Assembly (NCBI RefSeq): GCF_030814475.1
Contig: NZ_JAUSVF010000001.1
Coordinates: 3,664,001-3,728,000, forward strand
DNA: 64,000 nt
Reading direction: 5' to 3'
Source of the DNA: Pararhizobium capsulatum DSM 1112
GTDB taxonomy: Bacteria; Pseudomonadota; Alphaproteobacteria; Rhizobiales; Rhizobiaceae
Shown here: one piece after another, positions 17,176 through 25,979 of the stretch
How the letters are laid out: each line of letters begins with the position of its first letter
Numbering within the stretch: the stretch's first letter is position 1
Notes under the pieces: generated by a model
Told to the model about the DNA's origin: nothing
Seen by the model: the letters and a program-made list of their open reading frames with translations, nothing else
The model's database searches: none
Program-made: the position numbers and the translations under genes

Positions 17176-18192
17176 GTGACCAGTCGTCTGCCTCCGCTCA
17201 ATCCGCTGCGCGCCTTCGAGGCGACGGCACGACGTGGGTCCGTTTCGGCGGCCGCGCGCGAACTGAACGTCACCCACGGCGCCATCAGCCACCAGATTCG
17301 CGCCCTGGAACTCTCTTTTAATGCGCCGCTGTTCGAGCGCGGGGCCAAGCGCATGAAGCTGACGCCGCAGGGCGCATTGTTGCTTCCGGCCGTCACCAAT
17401 GCCTTTGAGGGGATCGCCGCCGCCACGGCCGCCATGCTGCGACCAACGACCAGTGGAGATCTGCGGATCACCTGCGTTGCGGCTCTTCTGTCCTTCTGGA
17501 TGATACCACGGCTGCACTTGTTCACCGAACAATATCCCGACATCCGGTTGACGCTGACGGCGTCCAATGATGCGGCGAACCTTTTTTCGCCGGATGTCGA
17601 TATCTGCCTGCTTTATGGCGATGGCAACTGGGGCGACTGCTGGGCGCGCCTCTGGAGCCGGCTTGAACTTTTCCCCGTGGCCAGCCCGACACTCCTCAAC
17701 ATGCGTCCTCTTCGATCCGTGAAGGACCTTCAGGATCATGTGCTGCTGCATGGCGACGACGGCCGCGAATGGAACACCTGGCTGACAGCCGCCGACGGAA
17801 ACGACGTGCCACGCGGCCGCCAGCATTTCATGAGCGATGCGCGGCTTTCAACCGAGGCAGCCCTGCACAATCAGGGCGTAGCGCTGGGTGATAATATCAC
17901 CGCCGGCAGCCTGATCGCCAAGGGCGAACTGATCGTTCCGTTTGCCCTGGCCGTGCCCGCCAATGACGCCTTTTACGTCGCGTGCCGCAACGAGGCGCGC
18001 GCCGCCCCGATCGTCAAGGTGTTCATCGACTGGCTGTTTTCCGCGCTGGAAAGTGACCCCATGCCGGAGATGCAGACCTCGGCTCGAACGGTCATTCGCG
18101 CCCGCCCCGCCAAGGACAGTTTCCAACCCGTTTCTTCACCTTCGCGCGCCCGTCGTCCGGAAATGACACCGAAGCGCCGCGCAAAATCTTGA
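17176..18192 (+). CDS. LysR family transcriptional regulator (GcvA-like)
   Basis: This 338-residue LysR regulator has an N-terminal winged helix (LNPLRAFEATARRGSVSAAA, then ELNVTHGAISHQIRALE) that closely follows the GcvA/AmpR pattern, and a periplasmic-binding-protein-like effector domain. The likely start is GTG at 17176, giving TSRLPPLNPLRAF as the usual N-terminus; an in-frame TTG at 17128 would add 16 residues, and neither has a clear ribosome-binding site. It is divergent from the ureohydrolase and 19 bp upstream of an aminotransferase gene, so it probably controls both flanking transcripts. The C-terminal tail is rich in Arg and Pro and looks disordered. Confidence 0.87.
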   Translation: MTSRLPPLNPLRAFEATARRGSVSAAARELNVTHGAISHQIRALELSFNAPLFERGAKRMKLTPQGALLLPAVTNAFEGIAAATAAMLRPTTSGDLRITCVAALLSFWMIPRLHLFTEQYPDIRLTLTASNDAANLFSPDVDICLLYGDGNWGDCWARLWSRLELFPVASPTLLNMRPLRSVKDLQDHVLLHGDDGREWNTWLTAADGNDVPRGRQHFMSDARLSTEAALHNQGVALGDNITAGSLIAKGELIVPFALAVPANDAFYVACRNEARAAPIVKVFIDWLFSALESDPMPEMQTSARTVIRARPAKDSFQPVSSPSRARRPEMTPKRRAKS

Positions 18193-18211
18193 GAACCACA
18201 GGACATTCCTC

Positions 18212-19390
18212 ATGCCGCATTTCAATCCGCTGATCGCTCGACTGTCACCACCGCCAGTTCCGTCCGTCCTCGCCTGGGCAAAAGCCTATGACGGTGCACG
18301 CGGCCCGTTGATCGATCTCAGCCAGGCTGTTCCCGGCTACCCCGCCCATCCGGATATGCTGAAATGGCTCGGCGAGGCAGCAAGCTCGACCGCCTATACC
18401 GGCTACGGCGCCATCGAGGGCGAAGCCGTGCTGCGCAGCGCCTATGCCGAACATATGTCAAAGGTTTACGGCGCCAATGTCTCGGCGGATAACATCCATA
18501 TCACGTCGGGATGCAATCAGGCCTTCATATGCACCGCGATGGCGCTTGCCGGCACCGGCGATACGATCCTGATGACCAACCCCTTCTACTTCAACCAGGA
18601 AACCACGTTGTCGATGCTCGGCATCGATATCGAACTCGTGCCCTGCGACCCGTCACGCGGCTTCCTGCCGGATGTCGAAGCCATTGCCCAGGCTCTGCGC
18701 CCGGGTATTCGGGCGCTGGCTCTTGTGTCACCCAACAATCCGACCGGTGCCGTCTACCCTCCAGCTCTGCTTGCCCGCATTTTCGAACTGTGCCGCAAGA
18801 ACGGCACGTGGCTCATTGTCGACGAGACCTATCGCGACTTCCTGCCGGAAGGATCAGTCGCGCCGCATGATCTGCTGTCAATGAATGGGTGGCAGGACAG
18901 TCTCGTCTGCCTTTACAGCTTCTCCAAATCCTTCTGCATTCCCGGCCACCGGCTGGGCGCCATCACGGCCAGCCCGGCTCTGGTCGAGCAGATCGCCAAG
19001 ATCATGGACAATCTGCAGATTTGCGCGCCGCGCTCGGCGCAGGCAGCGCTTGCGAAAGCACTTCCTGCCCTCGACGACTGGCGAGCCGGAAATCGGGCGG
19101 AAATCAGCAGGCGAGCCGATGCGTTGCGTCAGGTCATGGCCAAGACACCTGGCTGGAAGCTGCAGGCGATCGGCGCCTATTTCGCCTATATCCGTCATCC
19201 CTACCCCGATATCCGCTCCGATTTCGTCGCCGAAAAGCTCGCCAAGATCGCCGGCATTGTCTGCTTGCCCGGCGATTATTTCGGCGAGGGCCAGGAAGGC
19301 TATCTGCGCTTCGCCTTCGCCAACGCCGACACAGCCACGATCCTGAAGCTTGAGGAACGTCTGAACGGATTTACGCTGCCGGGCATCTGA
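18212..19390 (+). CDS. Class I/II PLP-dependent aminotransferase
   Basis: This 392-residue fold-type I aminotransferase has the PLP lysine at K239 (YSFSKSFCIPGHRLG), NNPTG at 175-179 and D204 in DETYRDF. The family is AspC-like, transferring an amino group to a 2-oxo acid in the cytosol. It follows the LysR gene by 19 bp and faces the convergent aldehyde dehydrogenase, so it could act in the catabolism of the amino compound released by the ureohydrolase. Substrate specificity is not deducible. Confidence 0.88.
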   Translation: MPHFNPLIARLSPPPVPSVLAWAKAYDGARGPLIDLSQAVPGYPAHPDMLKWLGEAASSTAYTGYGAIEGEAVLRSAYAEHMSKVYGANVSADNIHITSGCNQAFICTAMALAGTGDTILMTNPFYFNQETTLSMLGIDIELVPCDPSRGFLPDVEAIAQALRPGIRALALVSPNNPTGAVYPPALLARIFELCRKNGTWLIVDETYRDFLPEGSVAPHDLLSMNGWQDSLVCLYSFSKSFCIPGHRLGAITASPALVEQIAKIMDNLQICAPRSAQAALAKALPALDDWRAGNRAEISRRADALRQVMAKTPGWKLQAIGAYFAYIRHPYPDIRSDFVAEKLAKIAGIVCLPGDYFGEGQEGYLRFAFANADTATILKLEERLNGFTLPGI

Positions 19391-19411
19391 AAAACGCTCC
19401 GGCAATATTTC

Positions 19412-19439
19412 GAAACCCGCCGCGCTGGCGGCGGGTTTC
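19412..19439. terminator. Bidirectional terminator hairpin
   Basis: GAAACCCGCCGC (19412-19423) and GCGGCGGGTTTC (19428-19439) form a perfect 12-bp stem with a GCTG loop. It sits between the convergent aminotransferase and aldehyde dehydrogenase genes. The A/T base of the stem lets it serve both strands, although a long T-run is lacking. Confidence 0.7.
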
Positions 19440-19447
19440 TGGATCAT

Positions 19448-20881
19448 TCAAGCCGCGTCGGGCCGATGGATGGTCTTGACTTCGAGGAAGTCTTCAAGCC
19501 CGAACAGACCACCTTCTCGGCCGTTGCCGGATTGCTTGTAGCCGCCGAACGGGCTGCCATAGCGGTGCGGCCCGCCATTGATGTGCACCATGCCGGCACG
19601 CAGCCGTGAAGCGACACGCTCGGCGCGGTCGGGATTGCCGGTCTGCAGATAGGCCGCCAGCCCGTAGGCCGTGTCGTTGGCAATCGCGATTGCTTCTTCC
19701 TCGGTATCGAACGGAATGATCGCCAGCACCGGGCCGAAGACTTCTTCCCGGGCAATACGCATATCGTTGTTCACGTCAGCAAAAATCGTCGGGCGGACGA
19801 AGTAGCCAGTCTCATAACCTTCCGGCTTGCCGGGGCCGCCGACGACGACACGCGCGCCTTCGGCAACACCCGCCTCGATCAGCGCTTGCACCCGACCGAA
19901 CTGGATATGGGATACAAGCGGCCCGATATGGCTGCCCTCTTCCTCCGGATTACCAACTCGCGCTTCGCGGCCCGCCTTTTCTGCTATGGCGACGGCTTTG
20001 TCATAGACCGAACGCTGCACCAGCATGCGGGTCGGCGCATCGCAGGACTGGCCGGAATTGTTGAAGCATTCGGCGACGCTGGCCGCCACGCGATCTTCAA
20101 GATCGGCATCCTCGAAGACGAGGTTCGGCGATTTGCCGCCAAGCTCCAGCGTCACCCGCTTGACCGTATCGGCCGCATCTTTGCTGACGGCGATGCCCGC
20201 GCGTGTGGACCCCGTAAACGACATCATGTCGATGTCCTTGTGCCGGGAAAGGGCCGAGCCGCATTCGATGCCGTCGCCATTGACGAGGTTGAAGACACCG
20301 GCCGGGAAACCTGCTTCCTCGACCATCTCGGCATAGAGAAGCGCATTGAGCGGCGTGAATTCCGACGGCTTCAGCACGCAGGTGCAGCCCGTCGCCAGCG
20401 CCGGCACGACCTTGAGTGCGATCTGGTTGATCGGCCAGTTCCAGGGCGTGATCAGGCCGCAGACCCCAATTGCCTCGCGGCGAACCACATCGCCATTCGG
20501 CAGGACTTCGCGACCTTTCAACCGCTTCAGGCCGTCAATGAAGCCCTGCAGATGGCCAACGCCGACATCCGCCTGCTGCTCGGTGCTCATGGTGATCGGC
20601 GCGCCGAGCTCCAGCGTAATTGTGCGGGCCATTTCATCGTAACGCCGCTTGTAGATCGCCAGCAGCGCCTCAAGCAGCGCGATACGCTCGTCGAGCGAGG
20701 TCTGGCTATAGCTTGGGAAAGCGGCCTTTGCAGCGGCAACAGCGCGGTCGATATCGGCAGACGTGCCCATGGAAATGACCGCAATCGGCTTTTCCGTTGC
20801 CGGGTTGATCACGTCCAGATCACGCGTCTGCAGGGGATCGACCCACGCGCCACCGATAAAGAATTGTCGTTTGTCCAGCAT
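19448..20881 (-). CDS. Aldehyde dehydrogenase family protein
   Basis: This 477-residue NAD(P)-dependent aldehyde dehydrogenase has the general base E246 in LELGGK and catalytic C280 in NNSGQSC, plus TPWNWP and SFTGSTRAG for cofactor binding. It oxidises an aldehyde to the acid in the cytosol. Its place beside an aminotransferase and near a ureohydrolase would suit oxidation of an aminoaldehyde such as 4-aminobutanal. The sequence alone does not separate aminoaldehyde from other substrates. Confidence 0.88.
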   Translation of the reverse strand: MLDKRQFFIGGAWVDPLQTRDLDVINPATEKPIAVISMGTSADIDRAVAAAKAAFPSYSQTSLDERIALLEALLAIYKRRYDEMARTITLELGAPITMSTEQQADVGVGHLQGFIDGLKRLKGREVLPNGDVVRREAIGVCGLITPWNWPINQIALKVVPALATGCTCVLKPSEFTPLNALLYAEMVEEAGFPAGVFNLVNGDGIECGSALSRHKDIDMMSFTGSTRAGIAVSKDAADTVKRVTLELGGKSPNLVFEDADLEDRVAASVAECFNNSGQSCDAPTRMLVQRSVYDKAVAIAEKAGREARVGNPEEEGSHIGPLVSHIQFGRVQALIEAGVAEGARVVVGGPGKPEGYETGYFVRPTIFADVNNDMRIAREEVFGPVLAIIPFDTEEEAIAIANDTAYGLAAYLQTGNPDRAERVASRLRAGMVHINGGPHRYGSPFGGYKQSGNGREGGLFGLEDFLEVKTIHRPDAA

Positions 20882-20987
20882 GCTGTTCTCCCGTCATTGC
20901 TTTTGCTTCGCCGCCATCCCTGGCGGCGGCGCATGGTGGTCCGGCGAAAATTTCGGGTCAAGCCATGAGCGGACGAGGAATCACCAA

Positions 20988-21018
20988 AAAAGGCCCATGG
21001 CAACGCCACGGGCCTTTT
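20988..21018 (-). terminator. Intrinsic terminator of the small-peptide gene
   Basis: AAAAGGCCCATGG and CCACGGGCCTTTT pair with one mismatch around a short loop. On the minus strand the stem is followed by a run of six T, the pattern of a rho-independent terminator, about 20 bp after the stop codon of the 44-residue ORF. Confidence 0.75.
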
Positions 21019-21039
21019 CCAACATTTTATCATTAGACG

Positions 21040-21174
21040 TCAAATCGCTCCGCAAACCAGTGCGGTAACAAACAGGAACGCTGCGGCAAGGGCTGCGCCC
21101 TGGGCGGCAGTATTCCAGGAATACGGAACAGCGGAAATGGGTCGGTTCTGTGCAAGCGGCTTAGAACTCTGCAT
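21040..21174 (-). CDS. Small predicted single-span membrane peptide (44 aa)
   Basis: The minus strand has an ATG at 21172-21174 with the ribosome-binding site AGGGAGAG at good spacing and a TGA at 21040-21042. The 44-residue product has a polar N-terminal half (MQSSKPLAQN...) and a hydrophobic C-terminal half (AALAAAFLFVTALVCGAI) able to span the membrane. A strong terminator follows. I do not recognise a family. Support comes from the ribosome-binding site, the hydrophobic segment and the terminator rather than homology. Confidence 0.55.
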   Translation of the reverse strand: MQSSKPLAQNRPISAVPYSWNTAAQGAALAAAFLFVTALVCGAI

Positions 21175-21207
21175 TCTTGCTCTCCCTATGTTTCTGCCGG
21201 CCGGACT

Positions 21208-21228
21208 TTAAATCCTCTTCTCCGACAT
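21208..21228 (-). CDS. Hexapeptide leader ORF upstream of the small gene
   Basis: ATG at 21226-21228 opens a six-codon ORF (MSEKRI, stop TAA at 21208-21210). It is preceded by the same ACATAGGGAGAG stretch that precedes the 44-residue ORF 54 bp downstream. The duplicated ribosome-binding context suggests either a translated leader or a repeat that duplicated the signal. No amino-acid run typical of attenuators is present. Confidence 0.3.
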   Translation of the reverse strand: MSEKRI

Positions 21229-21336
21229 TCTCTCCCTATGTTATCCAAAATTTTCCAGTAAGTTTATAGATATTATTTTTCGATTTTTCCCGAACCGAAG
21301 AAAAATCAAACCACAAGCAGAAACGCGACGGGCGGC

Positions 21337-22251
21337 TCAATGTTCCTGGTGTTCGCGCTCGATCACATGGCGCGCCCATCGTTCGCTGAACCAGGGATTC
21401 AGCAATGACACTTCGCCATGGCTCGGCGGTTCTGTCAGCGCGGCGTCGGCATCGCGGTAGGTCCAGACACGGAACGTCGTCAGTTCGTGTTTTCCGAAGG
21501 TCTGGATCAGCGGAATGTCGGCCGCATCGCAACCCCGGGCAGCCGCAATACGACCGATCATCGGCGCATTGTTACGTGCATCGAAGGTGTACCACCTGTC
21601 CTCCAGATAGACCTCGAACCACGAATTGACGTCCATCGGCGCCGGGTTGCCGGCAGTGTCATTTTCGGCCAGATAACCATTCACATACCGCGCCGGCATG
21701 TTCATGCAGCGGCAAAGCGTGATGGCAAGATGGGCATAATCCCGGCAGACACCGGAGCGCTCCTCATGCGCCTCCATCGCCGTGCGCATGACGGAGGAAT
21801 AACCGTAGCTGAAGGTCAGCCGCTCGTGCACATAGTCGCAGATCGCCTGCACGCGCTTCCAGCCGGGCTCGATATCGCCGAAATTCCGCCAGGCGAGCGC
21901 TCCGAAACGATCTGTCTCGCAATAGCGGCTCGCTGACAGATACGGAAGACACGACGCCGGGAGCTTTTCTACAGGGACGGCGCCCGCGCCGATTTGCACG
22001 TAATCCGGGCGGCCGCTGTCACGAATGACGGCGTCGTAGGACAGGACCGTCTCGCCTTCCGGCAGCACCATTCGTACGCAGACATTGCCGAAGGGATCGG
22101 TGATCTCGCCCATTTTAATCGGGGGTTTGGCTATCGGCCCTCTCTCACCGATGATATCGCGCCGACGCTCGTGATCCACTGAAAGATAGGTCATCAGAGG
22201 TGTCGGCTGTACACAGCGAATCCCAATTTCGTATCCGAACCGGATGAACAT
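21337..22251 (-). CDS. Transglutaminase-like family protein
   Basis: This 304-residue protein has a beta-rich N-terminal domain followed by a transglutaminase-like core: C169 in SGVCRDYAHLA and D224 in WYTFDARNN. At the place where the catalytic His normally stands (HAW), the sequence has N209-S-W, so the classical Cys-His-Asp triad looks incomplete. Bacterial members are cytosolic cysteine-protease-like or amidase-like proteins of mostly unknown role. The ATG at 22251 is preferred because GGAGG precedes it; an upstream in-frame start at 22338 would add 29 unconserved-looking residues. The 256-bp upstream region holds no evident gene. Confidence 0.82.
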   Translation of the reverse strand: MFIRFGYEIGIRCVQPTPLMTYLSVDHERRRDIIGERGPIAKPPIKMGEITDPFGNVCVRMVLPEGETVLSYDAVIRDSGRPDYVQIGAGAVPVEKLPASCLPYLSASRYCETDRFGALAWRNFGDIEPGWKRVQAICDYVHERLTFSYGYSSVMRTAMEAHEERSGVCRDYAHLAITLCRCMNMPARYVNGYLAENDTAGNPAPMDVNSWFEVYLEDRWYTFDARNNAPMIGRIAAARGCDAADIPLIQTFGKHELTTFRVWTYRDADAALTEPPSHGEVSLLNPWFSERWARHVIEREHQEH

Positions 22252-22507
22252 GTTCGACCTCCACAACCCGCGGAAAACGTATTTTCCGCCCGTTTGTTCC
22301 GACCTGAAGTTTGAACTGGAGACGATTTTCCGGACCACGCCTCCCTACTCGGGCAAGACAGACCGCACAGGAATCATCCGGGACAAAGTCAAAGGCTGTC
22401 TTGGCACAACGCGCCGCACACGGTGCGCAACAGCGCAAGCGGCCCGGTCAATCTAGCGCAGAACGCGGCAAAGAGGAATGGAAAGTTCCGTAAGCGATAG
22501 GTCCCGC

Positions 22508-23776
22508 TCAGAGCACCAGCATGGCGCGGAAATCGTTGACATTCGTTCCCGTCGGCCCTGGCACAAAGAGATCGCCGCTGGCGTTGAAGGCGTTCCAGGC
22601 ATCGTGGCGCGCAAGATGGTCGCGCGGATCGGCACCGGCTGCGCGCATCGCTGCAACAGTGCCGCCATCGGCAAAGGCACCGGCATTATCCTCGGAGCCG
22701 TCGATACCATCCGTATCCGCCGCCAGCGCGTGGATGTTGGCAACGCCATCGATGTCGAGCGCCAGCGACAGGAGCAATTCGCTGTTGCGCCCGCCTTTTC
22801 CATATTGATTGCCGGAGATGGTCACAGTCGTCTCGCCGCCGGAGAGGATAACCACGGGCCTGGAAAACGGTCGATCACGCAGCGCCGTCTCGCGGGCGAT
22901 TGCCGCATGCATGCGACCGATATCACGCGCCTCGCCCTCGATGGCATCGGACAGGATAACCGGCTCGACACCAAGCGCCCGCGCCTTCGCCGCAGCCGCC
23001 TCCAGCGAGACGCTCGCAGACGCGATCACATGGCGTACATGGTTCCGGAAGGCCGGATCGTCTGGCCGGGGTGCCCGCGCCTGTTCCGACTTGAGATGCC
23101 GCATCACCGCAGCCGGCAGGTCCATGCCATAGCGGGCGACGATCGCCAAAGCCTCCTCCGGCGTTGATGCATCGGGAATGGTGGGGCCTGAAGCAACAAA
23201 GGCAGGGTTGTCGCCCGGCACATCTGAAACGATCAGGCTCACGACACGGGCGGGCGCTGCTACAAAAGCCAGCCGTCCACCCTTGATGCGGGAGACGTGC
23301 TTTCGCACAACATTCATCGCCGAGATCGGTGCACCAGAGGCGAGCAGCGCCCGGTTAACGGCAATCTCGTCTTCCAGGGTCAGCCCTTCAGGCGGTGCCG
23401 GCAGCAGCGACGAGCCGCCCCCGGAGACCAGGGCAATGACGAGATCGTCCGCCGTCAGCCCTTCGACCAGTCTCAACAACTCCGCCGAGCCGGCAAGCCC
23501 CGCCTCGTCCGGCACCGGATGCGCCGATTGCAGCACGCGGACACGCTGGCACTCTGCAATCGGCCCATGACGCGCTACAACCGCACCTTCCAGCGGCCCA
23601 TCCCACAGGCTCTCGAAAGCCGCCGCCATCTGGCTTGCCGCTTTACCCGCGCCGACGACGATGGTGCGTCCCTTGGGCCGTTCCGGCCGATGGGCACGGA
23701 TGGCGGCCAGCGGATCGGCAGCCGAAACAGCGGCCTCGAAAAGACTGGTCAGGAACGGCCGAGGGGCAAGGGGCAT
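22508..23776 (-). CDS. Glycerate 2-kinase (MOFRL/GckA-TtuD family)
   Basis: This 422-residue protein has two domains: an N-terminal DUF4147/glycerate-kinase domain (VVGAGKAASQMA, SGGGSSLLPAPPEG) and a C-terminal MOFRL domain (LSGGETTVT, GKGGRNSELLL, DTDGIDGSEDNAG). These enzymes phosphorylate D-glycerate to 2-phosphoglycerate; older annotations call them hydroxypyruvate reductase TtuD. The ATG at 23776 is used rather than TTG at 23782. It starts 6 bp after the Dabb gene and ends the gene series downstream of the sugar importer, so it probably feeds a C3 product into glycolysis. Confidence 0.88.
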   Translation of the reverse strand: MPLAPRPFLTSLFEAAVSAADPLAAIRAHRPERPKGRTIVVGAGKAASQMAAAFESLWDGPLEGAVVARHGPIAECQRVRVLQSAHPVPDEAGLAGSAELLRLVEGLTADDLVIALVSGGGSSLLPAPPEGLTLEDEIAVNRALLASGAPISAMNVVRKHVSRIKGGRLAFVAAPARVVSLIVSDVPGDNPAFVASGPTIPDASTPEEALAIVARYGMDLPAAVMRHLKSEQARAPRPDDPAFRNHVRHVIASASVSLEAAAAKARALGVEPVILSDAIEGEARDIGRMHAAIARETALRDRPFSRPVVILSGGETTVTISGNQYGKGGRNSELLLSLALDIDGVANIHALAADTDGIDGSEDNAGAFADGGTVAAMRAAGADPRDHLARHDAWNAFNASGDLFVPGPTGTNVNDFRAMLVL

Positions 23777-23782
23777 CGGCAA

Positions 23783-24100
23783 TCAATCCGCAATTTCGAT
23801 ATCATAGACGAGCACACCGTCGACCCCACCTTCGCAGGCATCGACAATCCGGCCACCGACCTTCTGGTGTTCAGGATGAACGAGGTAGGCATCGCGGGCG
23901 CCAGCATCGGCAAAATCGATGATGAAGCCGCTGGAATAACCTTTGTCCATGCCGGTTTCCGGGCTGACATTCGGCCCGATATGAGCAGCTACAAAGCCGG
24001 GGACCAGAGGCTTCAACGCCTCGATCGCGTGGAAGATTTCTGTCTTCCGGCCATCGGGATAATCGGACTTGAAGCGGAGAAAGACGCAGTGGCGGATCAT
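23783..24100 (-). CDS. Dabb family protein
   Basis: This 105-residue protein has the dimeric alpha/beta-barrel stress-responsive fold signature: MIRHCVFLRFK at the N-terminus, HIGPNVSPE in the middle and AYLVHPEHQKVG near the C-terminus. Dabb proteins form small dimeric barrels; some act as cyclases or isomerases, but most bacterial members are uncharacterised. It lies between a GMC dehydrogenase and glycerate kinase with tight spacing, so a catalytic or scavenging role in the same pathway is possible. Confidence 0.85.
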   Translation of the reverse strand: MIRHCVFLRFKSDYPDGRKTEIFHAIEALKPLVPGFVAAHIGPNVSPETGMDKGYSSGFIIDFADAGARDAYLVHPEHQKVGGRIVDACEGGVDGVLVYDIEIAD

Positions 24101-24124
24101 CGGAACTCCTATCTCACGGTGGCG

Positions 24125-25780
24125 CTATCTTACATCGGCTCTGGCGCGCGGACGCTGGTCGTTGCTCTCATGGCTGAAGATCACGGCCGGCAGGGGCTGT
24201 AGGCCACGGATGATATCCGAACCCTTCTCACCCATCATGATCGTCGGACCATTGGTGTTGCAAGAGGGAACGCGCGGCATGACGGAACTGTCGCAGACGC
24301 GCAGACCTTCAAGCCCATGCACCTTCAGATCAAGCCCAACGACCGCATCCGCGCCCGTGCCCATCTTGCAGGTGCCGACCGGATGGTGGTCCGTCTTGGC
24401 ATTAGCGCAACCATATTGGAACAGCTGCTCGTCGGTAACAACGCCGTTGCCCGGCAGCCGCTCCTCCTGAATGAACGGCTTCAGCGCCGCCTGCTGGAAG
24501 ATCTCGCGGGCGATCTTCAGACCCTCGATCGACATCTTGCGATCATGCGGGTCTTCCCAGTAGTTCGGGTCGATCAGAGGGGCGGCGGCGGGATCGGAAG
24601 ATTTCAGCCGCACCGTGCCGCGCGAGCGGGGATGCAGATAGGCGGAATTCAACGTCACGCCGGCGTTCTTCAGCTTCTCGACGCCTGCCTCGATGCCGGA
24701 ACCGAGACCAAGGTGGAACTGGATATCCGGCGAGCGCGCATCCGGATCGGCATACCAGAATCCGCCGGTCTCGAAGAGCGACGAGGCGACCGGGCCGGAG
24801 CGAAACAGCACATATTGCAACCCCGCCCAGAGCGTACGGTGCAGCTTTGCCACGCCGTCATAGGTATGGTCACCGGTGCATTCGGAGATGACGAAAAGAT
24901 CGAGATGATCCTGCAGGTTGGAGCCGACGCCGGGCAGGTCGTGCTTCACCTCGACGCCGACAGAGCGCAGGTGATCGGCCGGGCCGATGCCGGATTGCTG
25001 CAAGAGCTTCGGGGAACCGATGGCGCCGGAGGAGACCAGCACCTCGCGCTCGGCGCGAATTGTTTCAAGCCCCTTTGATGTGGCGATCTCGACGCCCACG
25101 GCGCGGCTTCCTTCGATCAGGATGCGCGTCACCCGCGCCCCGAGCCGCACCGTCAGGTTCTTGCGGCCGCGGATCGGGTTGAGATAGGCGAGCGAGGCGG
25201 ATGAGCGGCGGCGGTTTCGCTGGGTCAGCTGATAAAAGCCGACGCCGGCCTGCTGCTTGCCGTTGAAATCATGGTTGTAGGGAATGCCGAGCTCCTGGCC
25301 GGCGCGGATATAGGCGTCGCAGATCGGCAGGCCCGATACCGGCATGGAGACGCCGAGCGGCCCACCATAGCCGTGATAGTCGTCGGCGAAACGCTGATTG
25401 TCTTCGGAGCGCTTGAAATAGGGAAGCACGTTGCGATAGTCCCAGCCCGTGCAGCCGTCTTCGCTTGCCCAGAGGTCATAGTCGGCCGCATTGCCGCGGG
25501 TATAGAGCTGGGCATTGATCGAGGAACCGCCGCCGATGACCTTGGCCTGGGTGTAGCGCAGCACGCGGTTCTTCATGTGCTTCTGCGGCACCGTTTCCCA
25601 GCCCCAGCTGGCGACGCCCTTCGTCATCTTGGCAAAGCCTGCTGGCATGTGGAACAGCGGGTTCCAGTCGCTTCCGCCGGCTTCGAGGAGAAGCACCTTC
25701 ACATCGGCATCTTCGGTCAGGCGGTTTGCCAGCACGCAGCCCGCTGGGCCGGCTCCAGTGATGATGTAGTCGTAGGTCAT
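24125..25780 (-). CDS. GMC family dehydrogenase (choline dehydrogenase-like)
   Basis: This 551-residue flavoprotein has an FAD motif at the N-terminus (YIITGAGPAGCVLANRL), LLLEAGG, the GMC signature GGGSSINAQLYTRG, and a C-terminal GMC domain with HPVGTCKMG containing the active-site His and NTNGPTIMMGEKGSD. GMC dehydrogenases of this type oxidise primary or secondary alcohols with a membrane or soluble acceptor. The ATG at 25780 is chosen because it places the FAD motif at the start; the longer frame reaches back through the upstream repeat. No choline-specific context is present, and the sugar importer suggests a polyol or sugar substrate. Confidence 0.87.
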   Translation of the reverse strand: MTYDYIITGAGPAGCVLANRLTEDADVKVLLLEAGGSDWNPLFHMPAGFAKMTKGVASWGWETVPQKHMKNRVLRYTQAKVIGGGSSINAQLYTRGNAADYDLWASEDGCTGWDYRNVLPYFKRSEDNQRFADDYHGYGGPLGVSMPVSGLPICDAYIRAGQELGIPYNHDFNGKQQAGVGFYQLTQRNRRRSSASLAYLNPIRGRKNLTVRLGARVTRILIEGSRAVGVEIATSKGLETIRAEREVLVSSGAIGSPKLLQQSGIGPADHLRSVGVEVKHDLPGVGSNLQDHLDLFVISECTGDHTYDGVAKLHRTLWAGLQYVLFRSGPVASSLFETGGFWYADPDARSPDIQFHLGLGSGIEAGVEKLKNAGVTLNSAYLHPRSRGTVRLKSSDPAAAPLIDPNYWEDPHDRKMSIEGLKIAREIFQQAALKPFIQEERLPGNGVVTDEQLFQYGCANAKTDHHPVGTCKMGTGADAVVGLDLKVHGLEGLRVCDSSVMPRVPSCNTNGPTIMMGEKGSDIIRGLQPLPAVIFSHESNDQRPRARADVR

Positions 25781-25847
25781 GTGTCTGTCCTCAAAGTCTC
25801 TACCGATCTTCCCTTGGGAACAGGAAGCCGGCCAAATATTCCGTGCC

Positions 25848-25975
25848 CACTTCTCCCCCGCGGGGAGAAGTGCCGAGCGTATGCGAGGCGATGAGCGGGT
25901 CTTGACCGCAAACTCCGAGCCAGCCGCCCCCTCATCCGGCGCTGCGCGCCACCTTCTCCCCGCCGGGGAGAAGAG
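25848..25975. repeat. RIME-like element with two palindromes
   Basis: CACTTCTCCCC with GGGGAGAAGTG (25848-25872, 3-bp loop) and CTTCTCCCC with GGGGAGAAG (25953-25973) form two strong hairpins bracketing about 80 bp. The same two-palindrome layout occurs in inverted order at 34019-34147. It lies between the SDR and GMC genes and so interrupts the likely operon. Confidence 0.75.
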
Positions 25976-25979
25976 GCCC

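Larger units (their letters stand above)
20882..21336. other. 455-bp gap with a small-peptide gene
   Basis: Between the aldehyde dehydrogenase and the transglutaminase-like gene the sequence holds a hairpin (CGCCGCCA at 20909-20916 with TGGCGGCG at 20921-20928), a terminator at 20988-21018, a predicted 44-codon gene, a hexapeptide ORF and, from about 21240, an AT-rich stretch likely to contain their promoter. No other gene is evident. Confidence 0.6.

Noticed and set aside
22244..22456. 70-codon plus-strand open frame beside the transglutaminase-like gene
   Set aside because: It overlaps the start of that gene in antisense, and no family or ribosome-binding site supports it.
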